Below, piece after piece: positions 53,253 through 63,699 of a DNA stretch of 64,000 bases; position 1 is the first letter of the stretch, and every line of letters starts with the position of its first letter. The notes beneath the pieces are model-generated. The model was not told where the DNA came from and made no database searches. It saw nothing but the letters and a program-made list of their open reading frames with translations. The DNA lies in assembly GCA_964016985.1 (NCBI GenBank), contig OZ024823.1:27211095-27275094 (forward strand), in the 5' to 3' direction. Source of the DNA: Anodontia alba. Its lineage: Eukaryota > Mollusca > Bivalvia > Lucinida > Lucinidae. The position numbers were made by a program, and so were the translations under genes.

Positions 53253-54787
53253 AAACCGAGCCGCAACGTCAGAAAACATCCCGAAAACATACCTATATAA
53301 TTTTGACCCCCTTAAACCCCACTTTTATATAGTAAAACTGGGGTTTACAGGGGTATACATTATTTTTCTTATTTCTGCTCAAAAATATAGATTGTGGGTA
53401 CTCGTTAGAACCGCCTCGCCGAGGCGGTTCTAACGAGTACCCACAATCTATGTTTTGAGCAGAAATATGAAAAATACCGGAGATTTTTATCTGAAGATTT
53501 TCAATTTTTTGGAAGTAAAAATTTCAATGTATTTGAATAGGCGTGTTTTCGTAATGACTTGCGAATTCGCGCAGCTACTGTGCTTTCGACATCTTTCAGA
53601 AAGTCGTTTTTTGCTTGGCGCTTTACACAGAAGAAGTAAATTTGCAAGCTTTTGTCGTGATTAAATGCAAAACCATTTGTCGTAACTACCTATGCGCGAA
53701 AAATTTAATTCTAGTCGTTGGTTTTTAAAAAATCAAATATTTTAACTTTTTCTCATAGTAAAATTGAATGCAATTTATGCAGAAATCTGTAGGGTAGGTA
53801 ACTTGGAGGCAGATTTTTAACGAAATCCGCTTGTTGAATTTTTCTGAAATTTTCACAATATTGTTGTGAAACATCAATAATTCAAATTCAACAAAGAAAA
53901 GTAAAAAAATATTTTCTTAGACAAAATTAAAAAAAAATCAATCACTTTACTATAAAAATTGCATGGGTCAGACCAATTTTGGCCGTAAATTTAATTATAG
54001 AGTGAATATTTGAAAACAAAACACAGAAACAGAAAAGACAATTGGTTTCTGATAAGATATGGCAACCATAACAAACTATTATCGCCAAGCAAAAAACATC
54101 TTTGAAAGAACAGTAGTCTGATCAGAATCTTCTCTACTGTCCTTTCGACATCACTCGGAAAGAGGTATTTTGCTTGGTGTTTTAATTAACATTAAAATAT
54201 ATTTTCAGAAACCATTTGTCGTTTCTGTTTCTGTGTTTTGTTCTCAAATATGTACCCTTAAATACAACTGGCCTGACCTTTGCGATTTCTATTGAAAAAT
54301 GATTGTTTTTTTAAATTTTTGTCTAAAATATTTTCACTTTTCTTTGCTGAATTTGAATTATCGATGTTTCACAACAATATTGTGAAAATTTCAGACAAAT
54401 TTAACAAGGGGAACTTGTTGAAAATCTGCCTTCAAGTTATCTACCCTAAAGATTTCTGCATAATTTGCATTCATTTTCACTATGAAAAAAAGTGAAAATA
54501 TTTGATTTAAAAAAAACCGAAACAATGACTAGAATAAAATTTTTTGTGCACTGGAAGTCACTGGAAGTTACGACAAATGGTCTTGCATTAAATCGTGACA
54601 AAAGTTTGAAAATTTACTTCTTCTATGTAAAGCGCCAATCCAAAAACGACTTTCTAAAAGATGTCAAAAGCACAGTAGGCGCATTTAGAACAGATAAGGA
54701 TGCAAAGTTTCTTCATGCGGACAACTGATTTGAGTTTTCGCTAGGCGCATATGTCAGAAGATACTGTTTTCTAGCGTTGTGGCTCAA
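53253..54787. mobile_element. Large inverted-repeat element with M7-like ends
   Basis: Left end GAGCCGCAACGTCAGAAAAC (53259-) and right end TTTTCTAGCGTTGTGGCTC (54768-) are M7-type TIRs. Inside, 53580-54070 and 54215-54700 are inverted copies: AAGTAAATTTGCAAGCTTTT / AAAAGTTTGAAAATTTACTT, TTTTGTCTAAAATATTTTC and others. An extra direct copy of the arm start is at 54120-54200. An M1 MITE (53278-53556) sits just inside the left end. The arm repeats at 28225-28660. Frames 54280-54495 and 54492-54728 have no known domain. Confidence 0.6.
53278..53556. mobile_element. M1 MITE, complete copy nested near the left end
   Basis: CATCCCGAAAACATACCTAT to AATAGGCGTGTTTTCGTAATG; core 53398-53443 is a perfect hairpin with GCCTCGCCGAGGC at the tip. 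Confidence 0.92.
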
Positions 54788-54805
54788 ACATAAGAGTAGA
54801 TTATT

Positions 54806-55081
54806 CATTACGAAAACACGCCTATTCAAATACACTGAAAATTTTACCACCAAAAAATGTAAATTTTCAGATAAAAATTCTGATATTATTCATATTTCTG
54901 CTCAAAACATAGATTGTGGGTACTCGTTAGAACCGTCTCGAGGCGGTTCTAACGAGTACCCATAATCTATGTTTTTGAGCAGAAATAAGAAAAATAATAT
55001 ATACCCCTGTAAACCCCAGTTTTTACTATATAAAAGTGGGGTTTAAGGGGGTTAAAATTATATAGGCATGTTTTCGTGATG
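54806..55081. mobile_element. M1 MITE, complete copy
   Basis: CATTACGAAAACACGCCTAT to AGGCATGTTTTCGTGATG; core 54918-54962 has a shortened tip (CCGTCTCGAGGCGG). Confidence 0.92.
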
Positions 55082-55573
55082 CTAACCATAGTTTCCTTAA
55101 GACCATGGACAGAAATACACAACTAACATTTTAGACCGAGAACAAACTGCACCTAAAGCAATTTAATCAGAGCCTGCACTGTGTTTCCTGCTACCAACAC
55201 TTTGTTATACACGCCGTCAGATTATGATCATTCCAATAGTATTCATTTTAGAACAGAAATTCCAGCCTTTAGATTTGTATAAATATAAGAATAAAAATAG
55301 AAAGGTGAAACATCCCAAAACACGCGCACCGTAATTCCACCAACATGTTTGTGCGGCTGTGGTTCCATGTGTAGCGTTTGTCTTGTCCTTATCTGATCCT
55401 CGTCTCACCTTTTTAGGTGTTTTCGTGGGGACTGTGCTTCGTGATTGTGGCATTTCCTAGATGTATTCACTTAATTTTTTGCCTTGTGTGGTGGTCCAGA
55501 TTAACCGGCTAGGATAAGCCTTCGCTATTGCTACAGCCTATAAATTCCTTTACATTAACTGGTGCAGCTTTAT
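55082..55573. other. Unrecognised; possible first exon on minus strand
   Basis: On the minus strand an ATG at 55453 gives 15 codons (MPQSRSTVPTKTPKK) ending exactly at a donor-like AAG|GTGAGA (55409/55408). This could be a first coding exon, but nothing else supports it. Confidence 0.2.
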
Positions 55574-55794
55574 TTAACCCAAATAAGCCTAATGGATTAT
55601 CCCAATCCTTATACATCGGGTGTCCATTTTTCATTTAAGGGGTGTCAGGTGTATTTTTTCATTTTTGTTCTATTTGTAATTGAAAATCCTGTAAGCTAAC
55701 AGTGAAGACCCTGATCAGACGCCGCATGATCTCATCTGGGACTGCACTGTTTGTCAATGTCCCACAAAAGGGACGCCAGGCTTATTTGGGTTAA
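55574..55794. mobile_element. TTAACCC-type TIR element, copy 3
   Basis: TTAACCCAAATAAGCCTAATG and GCCAGGCTTATTTGGGTTAA. Cassette at 55700-55755 (AACAGTGAAGACCCTGATC). Orientation inverted relative to 1800-2044. Confidence 0.75.
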
Positions 55795-56073
55795 GGCCGC
55801 GTTCACATTTGAGACTTGATCAAGTTGATCCGAATCAAGTATCTAGTGTGAATGGGGCCTGTCCAACGTTGAAACGAAATTACTTTAACGTTGTGTACTA
55901 GCTGGGAGATGCAAAGAAACCCAGTAAGCGCAATGGAACAATCAAGCTACATATCGTATTACTATGACAGGTCTACGATACCCTACGCTCAGTGTGAGTC
56001 AGAAAACAATTTCAAATATTACGGTAGGTTCATGATGAACCAAACTGCGTAATGAAAGTCTTTTGTTGTTTCA
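55795..56073. other. H3-like fragment and unrecognised sequence
   Basis: 55862-55907 (CCAACGTTGAAACG, TTTAACGTTGTGTACTAGCTG) resembles one end of H3. Confidence 0.4.
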
Positions 56074-56300
56074 TTAAGGGGAATTGATGCACTTTCCGGG
56101 GAGGTAAGTCTTTCATAAATGTTTGCCTCCATTCTGAAAAGGAATCTAATCTAAAAGGAAAGAATTCTAGAGAAGACTCCTTTTCGATGGAAGCAAATTC
56201 TTGCCTTTTAGTAGAGACTTGGTGTGCAAGAATGCAAACATAAATTCACAAAATTTGTCTTCCTTGTGAAAAATGGCCTGATCGCTATACCATGTGTAAG
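56074..56300. mobile_element. Family M5 MITE, copy
   Basis: TTAAGGGGAATTGATGCAC; GAAAAGGAATCTAATCTAAA; CCTTTTAGTAGAGACTTGG. Confidence 0.6.
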
Positions 56301-56754
56301 TAAATGTAAGTAGTGAAAAGATTCTGAAGTCTTTGCCAATAAATTCTATGTATGTTTTCTTGTAACATAAATATGAAAATGTTTACTGTGTTGATATTAT
56401 TGTTGGTAATTATCGATTGGCTCTAACATGGTCTCTTCAAAGAGAATAACGACTACTCTCTAATTTGCGGTGACGAGAAAGGTTTACAATAACCGTTCAG
56501 AAAATGCAAACTACTCGTAGTTCGCGAAAAACGTTCGCGAGTATTTTGCTTTGCTGAACAGTCCACAAGAAGAGACGATTCAGTAGATTTGCTTACCCGC
56601 CCGATATGGCTGCAGAATTACAAAACACTCGTGAAGGTTCTTCCTGGATGCCTGTAAGAAAGAATGGACGCTTACAGAAGCAGTCCAAGGCAAAACGTTC
56701 GCGAGCGTTTTATAGTCTAGATCAATTTTCTTTTTATTTAACTGTTTTTTTTTT

Positions 56755-56830
<76 letters not shown>

Positions 56831-57011
56831 CAAGGAGTCGTACAAAATATTAAAACTGTTACCAACCGAGATGACTTCGAACACTAAGTAGTGTTTAAAA
56901 TGACTAAAAAAATCAAAGAGTTAAAGGTTTTCTCAAATGGGGACAGTTCTTTCCTATTAGAGTTATAGCCTTTTGTGCTTTCTTCGTCTTTACTTTCTAC
57001 AACCGCAAATC
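56301..57011. other. Unrecognised, with (TA)n
   Basis: (TA)n of ~72 bp at 56758-56829. A plus-strand frame from 56606 starts MAAELQNTREGSSWMPVRKN and is ended by the (TA)n; it might be a scrap of a retroelement ORF1 but I cannot show it. ACGTTCGCGAG occurs twice (56533, 56695). Confidence 0.4.
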
Positions 57012-57231
57012 TGCCCCAACGTAAGAAAACTTACCTTCTGATATGTGTGCTCAGCGAAGAATCCGCACAGTCTGATCAGAGTCTTTGTTGTTCGCATAAA
57101 GAAACTTTGCATATTTGGCTATTCAAAATGCGCCCAGTGAAGATTTAGATCAGACTGCGCGAATGCGCAGTCTGATCTAAATCTTCGCTGGGCGCACATA
57201 TCCAGAGGTACGTTTTGTTACTTTACAGCTT
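57012..57231. mobile_element. Family M7 element with a long perfect hairpin
   Basis: GCCCCAACGTAAGAAAACTTACC at the left and GGTACGTTTTGTTACTTTAC at the right. 57129-57195 is a perfect hairpin: GCGCCCAGTGAAGATTTAGA with complement, apart from one G-T type difference, and GACTGCGCGAATGCGCAGTC at the tip. Confidence 0.75.
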
Positions 57232-57501
57232 ATATGTTTTTACTGAATTCAATCAGTCTCTTACACTGTGTGCCAAAGGTTATGTCAAAGGTTATTCGTT
57301 TGAAACCTCGAAAAGTCTCTATGGTTACGTGCCTCATCTGCTGAGACCAGCTTGAAGTAAATCAACTCTTACAGCAAAACACAGACACACCAGATTCACA
57401 AAATGCATCGACTGTGAAACGGAAACTGAATATTCTGCCCAGAGTGCGCATGCGCTTGCTTGACAGGATACTCGCACATCAAAGGAGGCTAAAAGTCTCT
57501 T
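57232..57501. other. No recognised feature
   Basis: Minus-strand frame 57334-57528 has no motif. Confidence 0.4.
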
Positions 57502-57596
57502 CCCAATGGGCATACAACGTTGAAACAATGTCGTTTCGAAGTTAATTCAACGTCAAGGATATTGAATCAACGCTGAAACAACGTTGTGTGTTGGGT
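57502..57596. mobile_element. Hairpin MITE, family H3, copy 3
   Basis: CCCAATGGGCATACAACG to CAACGTTGTGTGTTGGG with internal AACGTTGAAACAATG. Confidence 0.75.
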
Positions 57597-57689
57597 TGTT
57601 TATGCTGTACAATTACAGATGACTGATGTGGCACTGCTGCTGGGTTTGAACTGTATCACCACTATGGCGTATGTCAGAATACTACCCAC

Positions 57690-57895
57690 AAACTGAAACA
57701 GAAAATAGTCAACTTTCGTTATCTCAAACTCCAAGTGGCCACACTTATTAGTTTGAGATAATAGTAGTTTGAGATAAAAGGAGTTGAAACTTAAGTAACA
57801 TACAGTAATCTAAACAAATATTATCCCTAATTAAGTTTGACTTAAGCAGTAGTTTGAGTTATCAGTTTTTGAGATAATGAGAATCAGCTGTAGAT
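57690..57895. mobile_element. Diverged relative of the 17208-19139 TIR element
   Basis: AGTCAACTTTCGTTATCTC at the left and GAGATAATGAGAATCAGCTG at the right, with repeated TTTGAGATAA words, as in the Tc1 host element. Confidence 0.5.
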
Positions 57896-57987
57896 TATTA
57901 ATGAACTGTCCGTCATAATGTATGTGACTCAAAGACTAGTGCCAACACTATTTGTCATTCTATCAGCACACCTTAGAAACATCATCA

Positions 57988-58260
57988 GGGCCCAGTTGTT
58001 CAAAGCGTCGTTAGCTTAACGAGCTCGTTAAGGACCATTTCGTTAACAGTTTTAGTGGATTCAATTCACAGTATTCTGATATTTTTGCTGAAAAATGTGA
58101 GTGCTTAAAGCTACTCACATTTTTTCAGCAAAAAATTGCAGCATATTTGTGTATCACTCGATGTAAATTTTAACGATTCGTTAACTAACGATGCCGTTAG
58201 CTTTGAACATCACTCGCAATAAATTTTAACGATTCCCGTTACCTTTGAACAACTGGGACC
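57988..58260. mobile_element. Family M3 MITE, copy 4, with partial internal duplication
   Basis: GGGCCCAGTTGTTCAAAGCG to CTTTGAACAACTGGGACC. The right half is partly duplicated: CACTCGATGTAAATTTTAACG and CACTCGCAATAAATTTTAACG stand in tandem. Confidence 0.85.
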
Positions 58261-58286
58261 AGGTAGTTAAACGGACTTTCTCAGTT

Positions 58287-58518
58287 GAGTCACAACGTCA
58301 GCAAACGTACCTTTGCATATACGCGCCCAGCGAAGATTCAGATCAGCCTGTGCAGTCTGTGCATTCGTGTAGTGTGATCAGAATTTTCACTTGGCACCAT
58401 TTTGGATAGCCAAAGATGCAGACCGAAGACAGATAAGACGGCCCGGATGTGGAGACTGATTTGAATCTTCGTTAGGCGCACATGTCAGAAGGTACGTTTT
58501 CTCACATTGCGGCTCAAA
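58287..58518. mobile_element. Family M7 element, copy
   Basis: GAGTCACAACGTCAGCAAACG and AGGTACGTTTTCTCACATTG-type ends; inside, GCGCCCAGCGAAGATTCAG and CTTCGTTAGGCGCACATG. Confidence 0.7.
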
Positions 58519-58538
58519 TATAAAAAGCTGATGCTAGT

Positions 58539-58798
58539 TACAGGGACTCGATACATTTGTAGTTTTTTAGAAGGGCAATAACTTGTTCCTGTTCACCTAT
58601 TCGAATTCCGGGCCGCTTCTAAAAAGGGATCTACTCTAAAATAAAAGAATTTGCCCCAATGGAAGCACACTTTTTCCTTTTAGAATAAACCCCTTTTAGA
58701 ACGTACTTGATGTGAAGGAAAGCAATTCAAGTTACAAAAGTTGTCGCCCTTGCAAAAATGGTGGAAAAAAATACCAAGATGTGCATTCAGTTCCTTTA
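58539..58798. mobile_element. Family M5 MITE, copy
   Basis: CAGGGACTCGATACATTTG; AAAAGGGATCTACTCTAAAA facing CCTTTTAGAATAAACCCC; end CAGTTCCTTTAA. Confidence 0.7.
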
Positions 58799-58920
58799 AC
58801 CTAATAAGAACAAATTAAAAAGTGGGTCAGAAATCATTTTATTCCGTGCATTTCTAAACCAACGACAATATGAATTGCGTTAATTCCTGAAACTAGGGTT
58901 TGATGTATTGAACAGAAGAG

Positions 58921-59014
58921 GAATGATGCCCGATCAGTAACCTTTGGTGACCTTTGTATTTTGCATGGTAGATGTTACTATAATATGTATATTGGTACCC
59001 GATCGGGCATCATT
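58921..59014. repeat. AATGATGCCCGATC inverted repeat
   Basis: AATGATGCCCGATCAGTAAC at the left faces GGTACCCGATCGGGCATCATT at the right: a short TIR pair ~94 bp in all. Confidence 0.6.
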
Positions 59015-59151
59015 AGATCATTTTTGTAGTACCCTCAGAAAACAAAAACAACGTATCACAGTTTTTGACCAATCTTCATCAAATTTTAGGAGCTTAAAGA
59101 TGAATAAATTATCAAACTTTTGACCGTTCGGAATATTGTTAAAGTGCCTAG

Positions 59152-61445
59152 AAACAAGGGCCCATGGGCCACGATTCGCTCACCTGAGTTAAACAGCCAT
59201 GTCACATCTGCAGATGCCATGCAACATTCTTCCAGTACTGCCACAGCAACTAGGAGAGAAATTTGACATTGCCATACAAAGGTCAAAGATCATCCTATGA
59301 TCATCATTTGAACAAACTTGGTAGACCTTGCGTCCCCGATGCTATATACCAAGATTCTGCCTCAAAGCTTTCTTGGGTCTGGAGAAGAAGGTTTTGAAGT
59401 GTTTTTACCATATACAAGTGCAAAACCATTTGATCAAATTGTCAGAAGGTCCCATGTGAAATCTGTTGAAAACTGGCACGCTGTTTCAGAGAAGAAAACT
59501 ATTAAAGATTGATAAGATATATTATATATGTACAAAGCCTAAGGGCAAGGGTAGATTACCCCAGGGGGGGGGGGATAAAATATTTGATTGTAACTAACAA
59601 GTTTTACTACATTAAGCATACAATGTAAGCTTCATCCATTAGTCTTTAATACATTTTTAGAAAATGATTCTTCAAAAGTTTGTATGTGGAGGCAAATTTG
59701 ACTTTCTCACAAAGAGGTCGAAGGCCATCCTTGGATCATCATCTGAACAAACTTGGTAGACCTTGAGTCCGTAATGCTATATACCAAGAATAAGTGTCAA
59801 AGTTTTCTTGGTTCTGGAGAGGATTTTTAAGTGTTTTTTTTTTTACCATATATGGGCATGGTGGCCATCTTGTTCATTGGGGTGGAACCATTTGACAGAA
59901 GGCTCCATGTGTAATCTGGTGAAAATTGGTCAAGCGGTTTCAGAGAAGATGTTCAAAGATTATATGATTTTAAACATGTAATATTGCTAAGGGGCAAGGG
60001 CCTATAACTTCCAGGGGACAAAATTTTGATTGTAACTAAAAGGGTTTGCTACTTTGATCATACATTGTACATTACAGCCATTAGTGTTAAATACGTTTTG
60101 AGGAACTGAATTTTCTCTATTTTCCCCCATACAAACGCATAGGGACGCAAATTTGACCTTGCTGTAAAAAGATCAAATGTCAATCTAGGGTCATTTGGAC
60201 ACATCTGGTAGACCTTGATTCATCAATGCTATATACCAAGAGTCAGCCCTTCAGCTTTCTTGGTACTGGAGAAGAATATTTGTAAGTATTTTCTTTTTAC
60301 CATATATGGTCATGGTAGTCATCATGTTTAATGATGCATAACCGTTTGAACAAATTGAAAATATGCCTTCGACAGAAGGCCCCATGTGATATCTGGTGAA
60401 ATTTGGTCAAGCTAATTCAGAGAAGAAGACGTTTAAAGATAACGAGAATTCATACATGTATATAGCCCAGGGGTGATGGCAGATAACCCTAGGGGACAAA
60501 ATTTCGATTGTAACTAAACGGGTTTGCTACTTTGATCATACATTGTAAGTTACAGCCACTCGCCTTAAATACATTTTGAGGAACGGAATTTTCAATATTT
60601 CCCCCCATACAAACGCATAGGGACGCAAATTTGACATTGTCGTAAACAGGTCAAATATCAACTTAGGGTCATCGTTTGAATAAATTTAGTAGACCTTGAG
60701 GTTCCTATGCTACATACTAAGATTCAGCCTTGAAACATTCTTGGTTCTGCAGGAGAAGATTTTTAAATGGTTTTTAGCATACATGGTCATGGCGGCCATC
60801 TTGTTTAATGACTCATAACCGTTTGAATAAATTGATAATACCCTTTCTACAGAAGGCAAATTGTGAAACCTGGTAAAATTTGGTCAAGCTGATTCAGAGA
60901 AGAAGACGTTTAAAATTACGAGAATTAATACATGAATATAGCCCAGGTGTAAGGACAGATAACCCCAGGGTTCAAAATTTGATCGTAACTGAAAGGGTTT
61001 ACTACTTTCATCATACATTGTAATTTACAGCCATTAATCTTAAATACATTTGGAGAAACTGAGTTTTCAGTATTTTCCCCATACAAACGCATAGGGACGC
61101 AAATTTGACCTTGCCGTAAACAGGTCAAATGTCAACCTAGGATCATCATTTGAATATACTTGGTAGATCTTGAGTCCCGGTGCAAGATTCAGCTTTCTTG
61201 TTTCTGGAGAAGAAGATTTTTAAGAGTTTTTGCAATATATGGTCATGGTGGCCATCTTGATTAACGGACCATGACCATTTGTACAAATTTAATTTCCCCC
61301 ATTAACAGAAGGCTCCATGTGAAATATGAAAAAAACTGGCCCAGGGGTTTCAGAGAAGAAGTCGTTCAAATGTGTGGACGGACGGACGACGGACGAAGAG
61401 TGATCATAATAGCTCATCCTGAGCCCTCGGCTCAGGTGAGCTTAA
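59152..61445 (+). mobile_element. Pearl-like element C
   Basis: Start AAACAAGGGCCCATGGGCC with CACGATTCGCTCACCTGAG; about five ~450-bp units with TTTGAACAAACTTGGTAGACC, CTTTCTTGGTTCTGGAGAAG, CATGGTGGCCATCTTG and GGACAAAATTTTGATTG; end GGACGGACGACGGACGAAG, then hairpin CTGAGCCCTCGGCTCAG and GTGAGCTTAAAA. Same orientation as B. No coding frame longer than chance. Confidence 0.82.
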
Positions 61446-61882
61446 AACGTTATTGAGGTTTAAAATAAATAATTTTTTCCTGCACCTCTGTGTATCCCGT
61501 TCGGGAACACATGACATTTGTGATGCCCGTTTGGGAAACAGTGCCTCCCGTTTGGGAACATCTGATATTTTTACCTGGTTGGGACAAAACAAAAATACAG
61601 TTACATACATTATATAAATGATTAGCTGCAAGCTGGTGTGGTTGAAATCAATTTTTTAAAACATTTTAGAAGGAAAATGTCTCATTTGCAAGTGCAAAAT
61701 TGATAATTATTACATGTTTCTTACAGTATGTTCCATGAAAGATGGGACATATTAAGTACCTTCAATACAATTGTAAACGGATATTATTTAACATTAGAAA
61801 AGGATGTGAATAGGAGTTCAATGTACCAAAATACCATATGTAATTTACCAAAATGCCAAACAACCATGGTCTCCCTTATATA
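61446..61882. other. Short direct repeats, no gene
   Basis: CCCGTTTGGGAACA-type words repeat three times at 61486-61560. Otherwise unrecognised. Confidence 0.5.
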
Positions 61883-61905
61883 TGAGGGTCATTCAATAAG
61901 TAATA
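61883..61905 (+). mobile_element. Solo mariner-type terminal repeat
   Basis: GAGGGTCATTCAATAAGTAA looks like a mariner TIR, preceded by TATAT. No partner TIR or transposase was found to the right in this window. Confidence 0.4.
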
Positions 61906-62095
61906 GGAACTAGTCCTCATTTTCTACGTAGTTGGTTAATTCATAGGCGCGTTTGTACAATTAACGTGGTAGATTATTTACTGTTTGGAATCAAATAATA
62001 TTGTGGTCAAATCTCTCCTCCTAACTGGTAGCCTAGTAACTAAAGAATGGAAGGGTAAAGCTGCGTGGCCACGCTGTCATTTGATGTTGCAACCC

Positions 62096-62146
<51 letters not shown>

Positions 62147-62892
62147 ATCTCGAATTTTCTCTACTGTTAGCAAGCGATAATTTTATGAACACAAACATCA
62201 TATTTAATTTTTCACTATTTATAGATTTCCTTTACCCTGAAAAGTTTAAAACTTTTTAATAAAATTTGAGTCCATGCCAAGTTTGGTGATACAATGCTAA
62301 TGAAAACTTTAAATGTTATCGCAATTTAATAATATTGCACATATGAAGTGCACACATGCTAAAGGTACAAACTAACAGAATTTAGACAGTACTGAGTTTC
62401 CCAACAAACTTTTGCTGCCATCGTGTTTAATTTTAAGTAAACACATGTTCGGACGGTCCAAACTTAGTAAAACCACACGTGGTTAAGTCAGCTTCATAAA
62501 TGGCTTTTAGTTTTGATGCAAAACAAATGACAGAACTGCTTTCGGTTTCACATAACCAAAATTTGTTTCTCAAAACACCCCATCAGAAGACAGTGTTACC
62601 ATTTTGTACTCGTTATATACTGAAGGTCTTTACAATTGCAACACATTATTTTTGACAGTTTTCTCAAAGGCTTATGTCTACTCAATGATAATAAAAACGA
62701 CAACTCCTTCAATTTGGATTACATCTGATACAAAATCAAACTAATTTGATTTAAGGTTACAGTAATTTCGCAAAATATCTAGAGTGACCCAAAAATTCAA
62801 AAGTCACAGATTAGCGAACATATTTTGTAACCAATAGTCACTATCAACAGCATATGTACAGACAACAATATAACATCTGACAATTTTGGGCT
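61906..62892. other. Unrecognised sequence with A-run
   Basis: A-run 62099-62143 (~44 A). The frames across it (Lys-only stretch) are not genes. The rest shows no repeat family or frame. Confidence 0.5.
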
Positions 62893-63359
62893 TTAACAAT
62901 GCTCAAACTGTCTTGGTGGCGTCATTATGACTTTACATAAGTTTTTTGTTGTTTCATCCAAAACAGTTGTAGTAACCACAGTCTTTCTGTGCAACAAAAT
63001 ATCTGTTAGATGACATATTAAATTTAAAAGATCACAAAATAAATGAAAGTCAGTAACCAGTAATGGGAGATTGAAGACATTTTGGCCTAACGCCAAGAAA
63101 GAAACACTGCTGCTTGAAGAGTTTGACAACTGGCAAACATTTTTGAAAATTGCAGTTAACACATCAGTAACATCAAGATAAAGTAAGACACATTGTATTG
63201 ATGTGTCATTAACTTTTGTACAGTACAAGAAAACATTATTGCAGCATTCAGCTTCTCATATGAAAAGAGATCTCTTGTCTGTTTCAAAGCAAACTTTAAG
63301 AAACAAAATATGCCAGACTCGTCAGTATCTTTACGTCTTATGAAAACCTTAAACGCCAA
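62893..63359 (-). other. Candidate minus-strand coding segment, unrecognised
   Basis: Two overlapping minus-strand frames: 63359-63156 (contains RDLFSYEKLNAAIMFSC) and 63228-62893 (leucine-rich, with NSSSSSVSF and LLNLICHLTDILLHRK), joined by a frame change near 63200. An acceptor-like TTTTCTTGTACTGTACAAAAG lies in the overlap, so the second frame might be a terminal exon ending at 62893. I recognise no family. It stands in one of the few stretches without visible repeats. Confidence 0.2.
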
Positions 63360-63699
63360 TAAAAGTAATCATTTGTGAACAATTTTTCATTCTCTGATAG
63401 TCGATAGTCCCGAAACCATAGCTTTCTAAACGACATTATTCTATATTGTTCTGAAGTTATTGTCAATGCCTTATAGGGACGATATTTAAGGGGATCCCTT
63501 TTCTCAGAGTACGTGAAAAATGCAAAGCTGTTTTGAAACCGGACGTTGGTATCGAAAGCGTGTAATAAAGATGATCAAACTTCACACATTTCTCGTGCAT
63601 GTCTTACCATTCAAGGTAGCTGTAGCTGCTGTAGCTTCTCACACATGCCGACTGACAATACAACTGATATGTTTATTTGTCAAGTGCAGAGAAGTAAAA

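Noticed and set aside
56606..56887. MAAELQNTREGSSW... protein
   Set aside because: Ends in a (TA)n-encoded Ile/Tyr repeat; a retroelement ORF1 scrap is possible but not supported.
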